64,000 nt of DNA from Methylobacterium sp. WSM2598 (GTDB lineage: Bacteria > Pseudomonadota > Alphaproteobacteria > Rhizobiales > Beijerinckiaceae), in the NCBI RefSeq assembly GCF_000379105.1, contig NZ_KB900609.1:3900802-3964801 (forward strand), written 5' to 3'. This document shows positions 62,275 to 64,000 of the stretch, one piece after another (positions within the stretch are counted from its first letter, which is position 1; each line of letters begins with the position of its first letter). Below the pieces are notes generated by a model. The model did not search any database. It was not told the DNA's origin and saw only the letters and a list, made by a program, of their open reading frames with translations. A program made the position numbers and the translations under genes.

Positions 62275-63059
62275 CCGAGCCCGCCCGCACCGCCCTCGTC
62301 ACCGGCGCCGCCCGCGGCATCGGGCTCGCGACGGCGCGGCTCTTCCTGCGCGACGGCTGGCGGGTGGCGCTCCTCGACATCGACGCCGAGGGCTTGGCCG
62401 CGGCCGCGTCGGGGCTCGACGCGCCCGAGCGCGTCCTCGCCCTCACCTGCGACGTCTCCGACGAGGCCGGGGTCGAGCGGGCGGTGGCGGCCACGGCCGA
62501 CCGCTTCGGCCGGCTCGACGCCCTGGTGAACAATGCCGGGGTCGCGGTGTTCAAGCCGCTCCTCGACACGAGCCCGGCCGAGTGGGCGCGCGTGCTCGCG
62601 GTGAACCTCACCGGGCCGTTCCTCTGCGCCCGGGCCGCCGCGCCGGTGATGGCCCGCACGGGCGGCGGGGGGATCGTCAACATCACGTCGATCTCGGGGC
62701 TGCGCGCCTCGACCCTGCGCGTCGCCTACGGAACCAGCAAGGCGGGGCTCGCCCACCTGACCAAGCAGCAGGCAGTCGAGCTCGCCGGGCTCGGCATCCG
62801 GGTCAACGCCGTCGCCCCCGGCCCGGTCGACACCGCCATGGCGAAGGCCGTGCACAGCCCGGCGATCCGCGCCGACTACCACGACGCGGTGCCGCTCAAC
62901 CGCTACGGGCTGGAGGAGGAGATCGCCGAGGCGATCCTGTTCCTCGCCGGTCCGCGGGCCGCCTACGTGACCGGCCAGATCCTGGCGGTGGATGGCGGGT
63001 TCGACGCCGCCGGGATCGGGCTGCCGACGCTCAGGCGGGCGGCGGGCGCGCGGGAGTGA
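62271..63059 (+). CDS. Short-chain dehydrogenase/reductase
   Basis: 262 residues. Classical SDR: cofactor motif VTGAARGIGLATA (about 11-23), Asp at the end of strand 2 in ALLDIDAEG (favouring NAD), NNAGV, catalytic Ser in NITSISG and the Tyr-Lys pair in VAYGTSKAGLAHLTKQ, with GPVDTAM following. It ends with VTGQILAVDGGFDAAG, typical for 3-hydroxy or sugar dehydrogenases of the FabG-like group. The ATG overlaps the stop of the cupin gene. Substrate unknown; the cupin-SDR pair is the functional unit. Confidence 0.92.
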   Translation: MTEPARTALVTGAARGIGLATARLFLRDGWRVALLDIDAEGLAAAASGLDAPERVLALTCDVSDEAGVERAVAATADRFGRLDALVNNAGVAVFKPLLDTSPAEWARVLAVNLTGPFLCARAAAPVMARTGGGGIVNITSISGLRASTLRVAYGTSKAGLAHLTKQQAVELAGLGIRVNAVAPGPVDTAMAKAVHSPAIRADYHDAVPLNRYGLEEEIAEAILFLAGPRAAYVTGQILAVDGGFDAAGIGLPTLRRAAGARE

Positions 63060-63212
63060 GCGCGGTTCCGGCGCGCACCCCCCTCGCGCCGGCTCCGGAG
63101 CCGGCCCAAGCGGGGCGGCGCGGTCCGGGCGGAGCCTGCCCTCAAGGCGGCGATGGCCCGACGCGTCGCGGGAGCGCTGCCGGTCGCGCGTCGGCCAGAC
63201 GAGGCGAGGCGG

Positions 63213-63533
63213 CTAGGACTGGCAGCCGGCCGTCAGGGCGTCGAGGTCCCTCTGGAGCGCGTCCTCGTCCCCGATCGTCTGCTCGATCAGGAGCGGGTCG
63301 GTATGGGCGTATTCCTCGCGCAGGCCGACATCGTGCAGGGCCGCCTCGCACGCCCCCTGCCGCGGCGAGCGGTCCCGCACGATCTCGGAGACCGGCGAGG
63401 TCAGCAGCGAGAGGCTGAGCGCGATCACGCCGGGCGCGAGGCGCGTGAGGCTCCCCCGCCCCCACCCGGCCGGAGCGCCCCAGCGTTTCGCCGCGCCGGC
63501 CCGATCGTCGGCAGTGCAGATGGACGGTTTCAT
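63213..63533 (-). CDS. Small membrane-anchored or secreted protein, unknown function
   Basis: 106 residues from the ATG at 63533; GTG at 63563 and an ATG at 63539 are alternatives in frame. A hydrophobic segment (LAPGVIALSLSLLTSPVSEI) around residues 32-51 can act as an uncleaved anchor or late signal sequence. The rest is acidic, with two cysteines in GACEAAL and TAGCQS at the end. No domain recognised. It is convergent with the SDR gene. A palindrome CGTGAT-CAA-ATCACG lies upstream at 63568-63582. Confidence 0.6.
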   Translation of the reverse strand: MKPSICTADDRAGAAKRWGAPAGWGRGSLTRLAPGVIALSLSLLTSPVSEIVRDRSPRQGACEAALHDVGLREEYAHTDPLLIEQTIGDEDALQRDLDALTAGCQS

Positions 63534-63956
63534 CCCCATTTCATGGTCCAGACATGCGATCACCTCGCGTGATCAAATCACGGCAGGGTAATTCTGCCAT
63601 CATCCAAACGGGTGACGATGTGTTAATGAAACCTTAAACTTCAGTAAATTTGAGTCATTGGGGATCATAACGGAGTCCGTCAGGGCAGCGCCGGAGATGT
63701 CCCAGCGTATCGGGGCGAGATCGCGGCGACGGGCGCGCGGACAGGATGGAGCGGGCGGCGCGACCGTGCGCCGTCGCGCGACCGCAATCGAGGCGACGCG
63801 CGGCGCCGCGCCGGGCGCCGGAGCGATCACCGGGGCATCGCCCGGGAGCGCGCGACCGGCGCCCGGTTAACCAGTCCAGCTGAAGACGCTCGACGGATCC
63901 GTCCGAGATGCCAGCCTGACAGAACACGGAAGTCCGGGAGACGTCTGGAACAGCGC
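63534..63956. other. AT-richer divergent intergenic region at the right edge
   Basis: 423 bases between the small minus-strand gene and the gene starting at 63957. It contains a perfect 6-bp-arm palindrome at 63568-63582 (CGTGAT-CAA-ATCACG, operator-like), then an AT-rich stretch at 63585-63665 unlike the rest of the window. A short Arg/Ala-rich frame at 63658-63870 is not called. Confidence 0.55.
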
Positions 63957-64000
63957 ATGATCCGATCGGTCATCATCACACTCGCCGTGCTCGGCCTCGG
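63957..64000 (+). CDS. Start of a probably exported or membrane protein (cut by window edge)
   Basis: Only 14 codons are visible (MIRSVIITLAVLGL). A basic residue followed by a hydrophobic run looks like the beginning of a signal peptide or membrane helix. GGAA lies about ten bases before the ATG. Nothing more can be said about function. Confidence 0.5.
   Translation, partial: MIRSVIITLAVLGL

Noticed and set aside
63658-63870. Arg/Ala-rich 70-codon frame near the right edge
   Set aside because: Composition typical of non-coding GC-rich sequence; third-position bias absent.

Overview
The window is very GC-rich DNA with strongly G/C-biased third codon positions. It looks like chromosomal sequence of a Methylobacterium-like alphaproteobacterium (Hyphomicrobiales). 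That placement is an inference from gene content: an EcfG-type sigma factor, an OxlT-type oxalate/formate exchanger, BLUF and cyclic-di-GMP proteins, several FixK/Crp-like regulators, and two copies of a small RNA resembling the alphaproteobacterial mmgR (alpha-r8, old name suhB) family. No tRNA, rRNA, transposase, integrase, phage gene or CRISPR array was seen.

Layout. 1-7.5 kb: end of a glutamine amidotransferase, an LrgA/LrgB pair, a BacA/SbmA-like ABC exporter divergent from a 2-oxoglutarate dioxygenase across a perfect 52-bp palindrome, a ParA ATPase with a partner carrying a lysine/alanine tail, and an isochorismatase-like hydrolase. 7.6-12.8 kb: a molybdoenzyme relic, a large membrane GGDEF-EAL protein, an alpha/beta hydrolase and an L,D-transpeptidase. 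13.2-18.7 kb: a small-molecule catabolic block with an oxlT-like transporter, a GntR/FCD regulator with matching operator-like sites, an amidohydrolase of the allantoate/carbamoyl type and an RraA-like aldolase. 19.2-22 kb: three Crp/Fnr regulators, two of them tandem paralogues. 22.3-30.5 kb: signalling genes, namely a GST, a multi-PAS hybrid kinase, an EcfG-like sigma factor, sRNA copy A, and a BLUF photoreceptor paired with a GGDEF-EAL enzyme. 31-33.5 kb: arginase, ornithine cyclodeaminase and a divergent Lrp regulator. 33.6-38.1 kb: a small membrane protein, a decayed type II NADH dehydrogenase, manganese catalase and a DUF305 membrane protein. 38.6-45.6 kb: a soluble chemoreceptor, two small proteins, TetR, an SPFH protein, a ZnuD-like TonB receptor and a threonine aldolase. 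46.2-52.7 kb: gltB and gltD. 52.7-64 kb: DUF599, a second hybrid kinase, an SGNH/DUF459 protein, an MltB-type transglycosylase, galE, galU, sRNA copy B, a cupin-SDR pair and the start of a further gene at the right edge.

How it works together. The strongest functional units are gltBD (ammonia assimilation, with a sigma-54-like promoter far upstream), galE/galU (UDP-sugar supply), rocF-ocd with its Lrp regulator (arginine to proline), the oxlT/GntR block, and the BLUF plus GGDEF-EAL pair (probable blue-light control of cyclic-di-GMP).

The genome is also rich in short repeats. Dispersed palindromes in places supply the stop codon of the neighbouring gene, and 15-bp (five-codon) tandem repeats sit at the very start of three unrelated reading frames.
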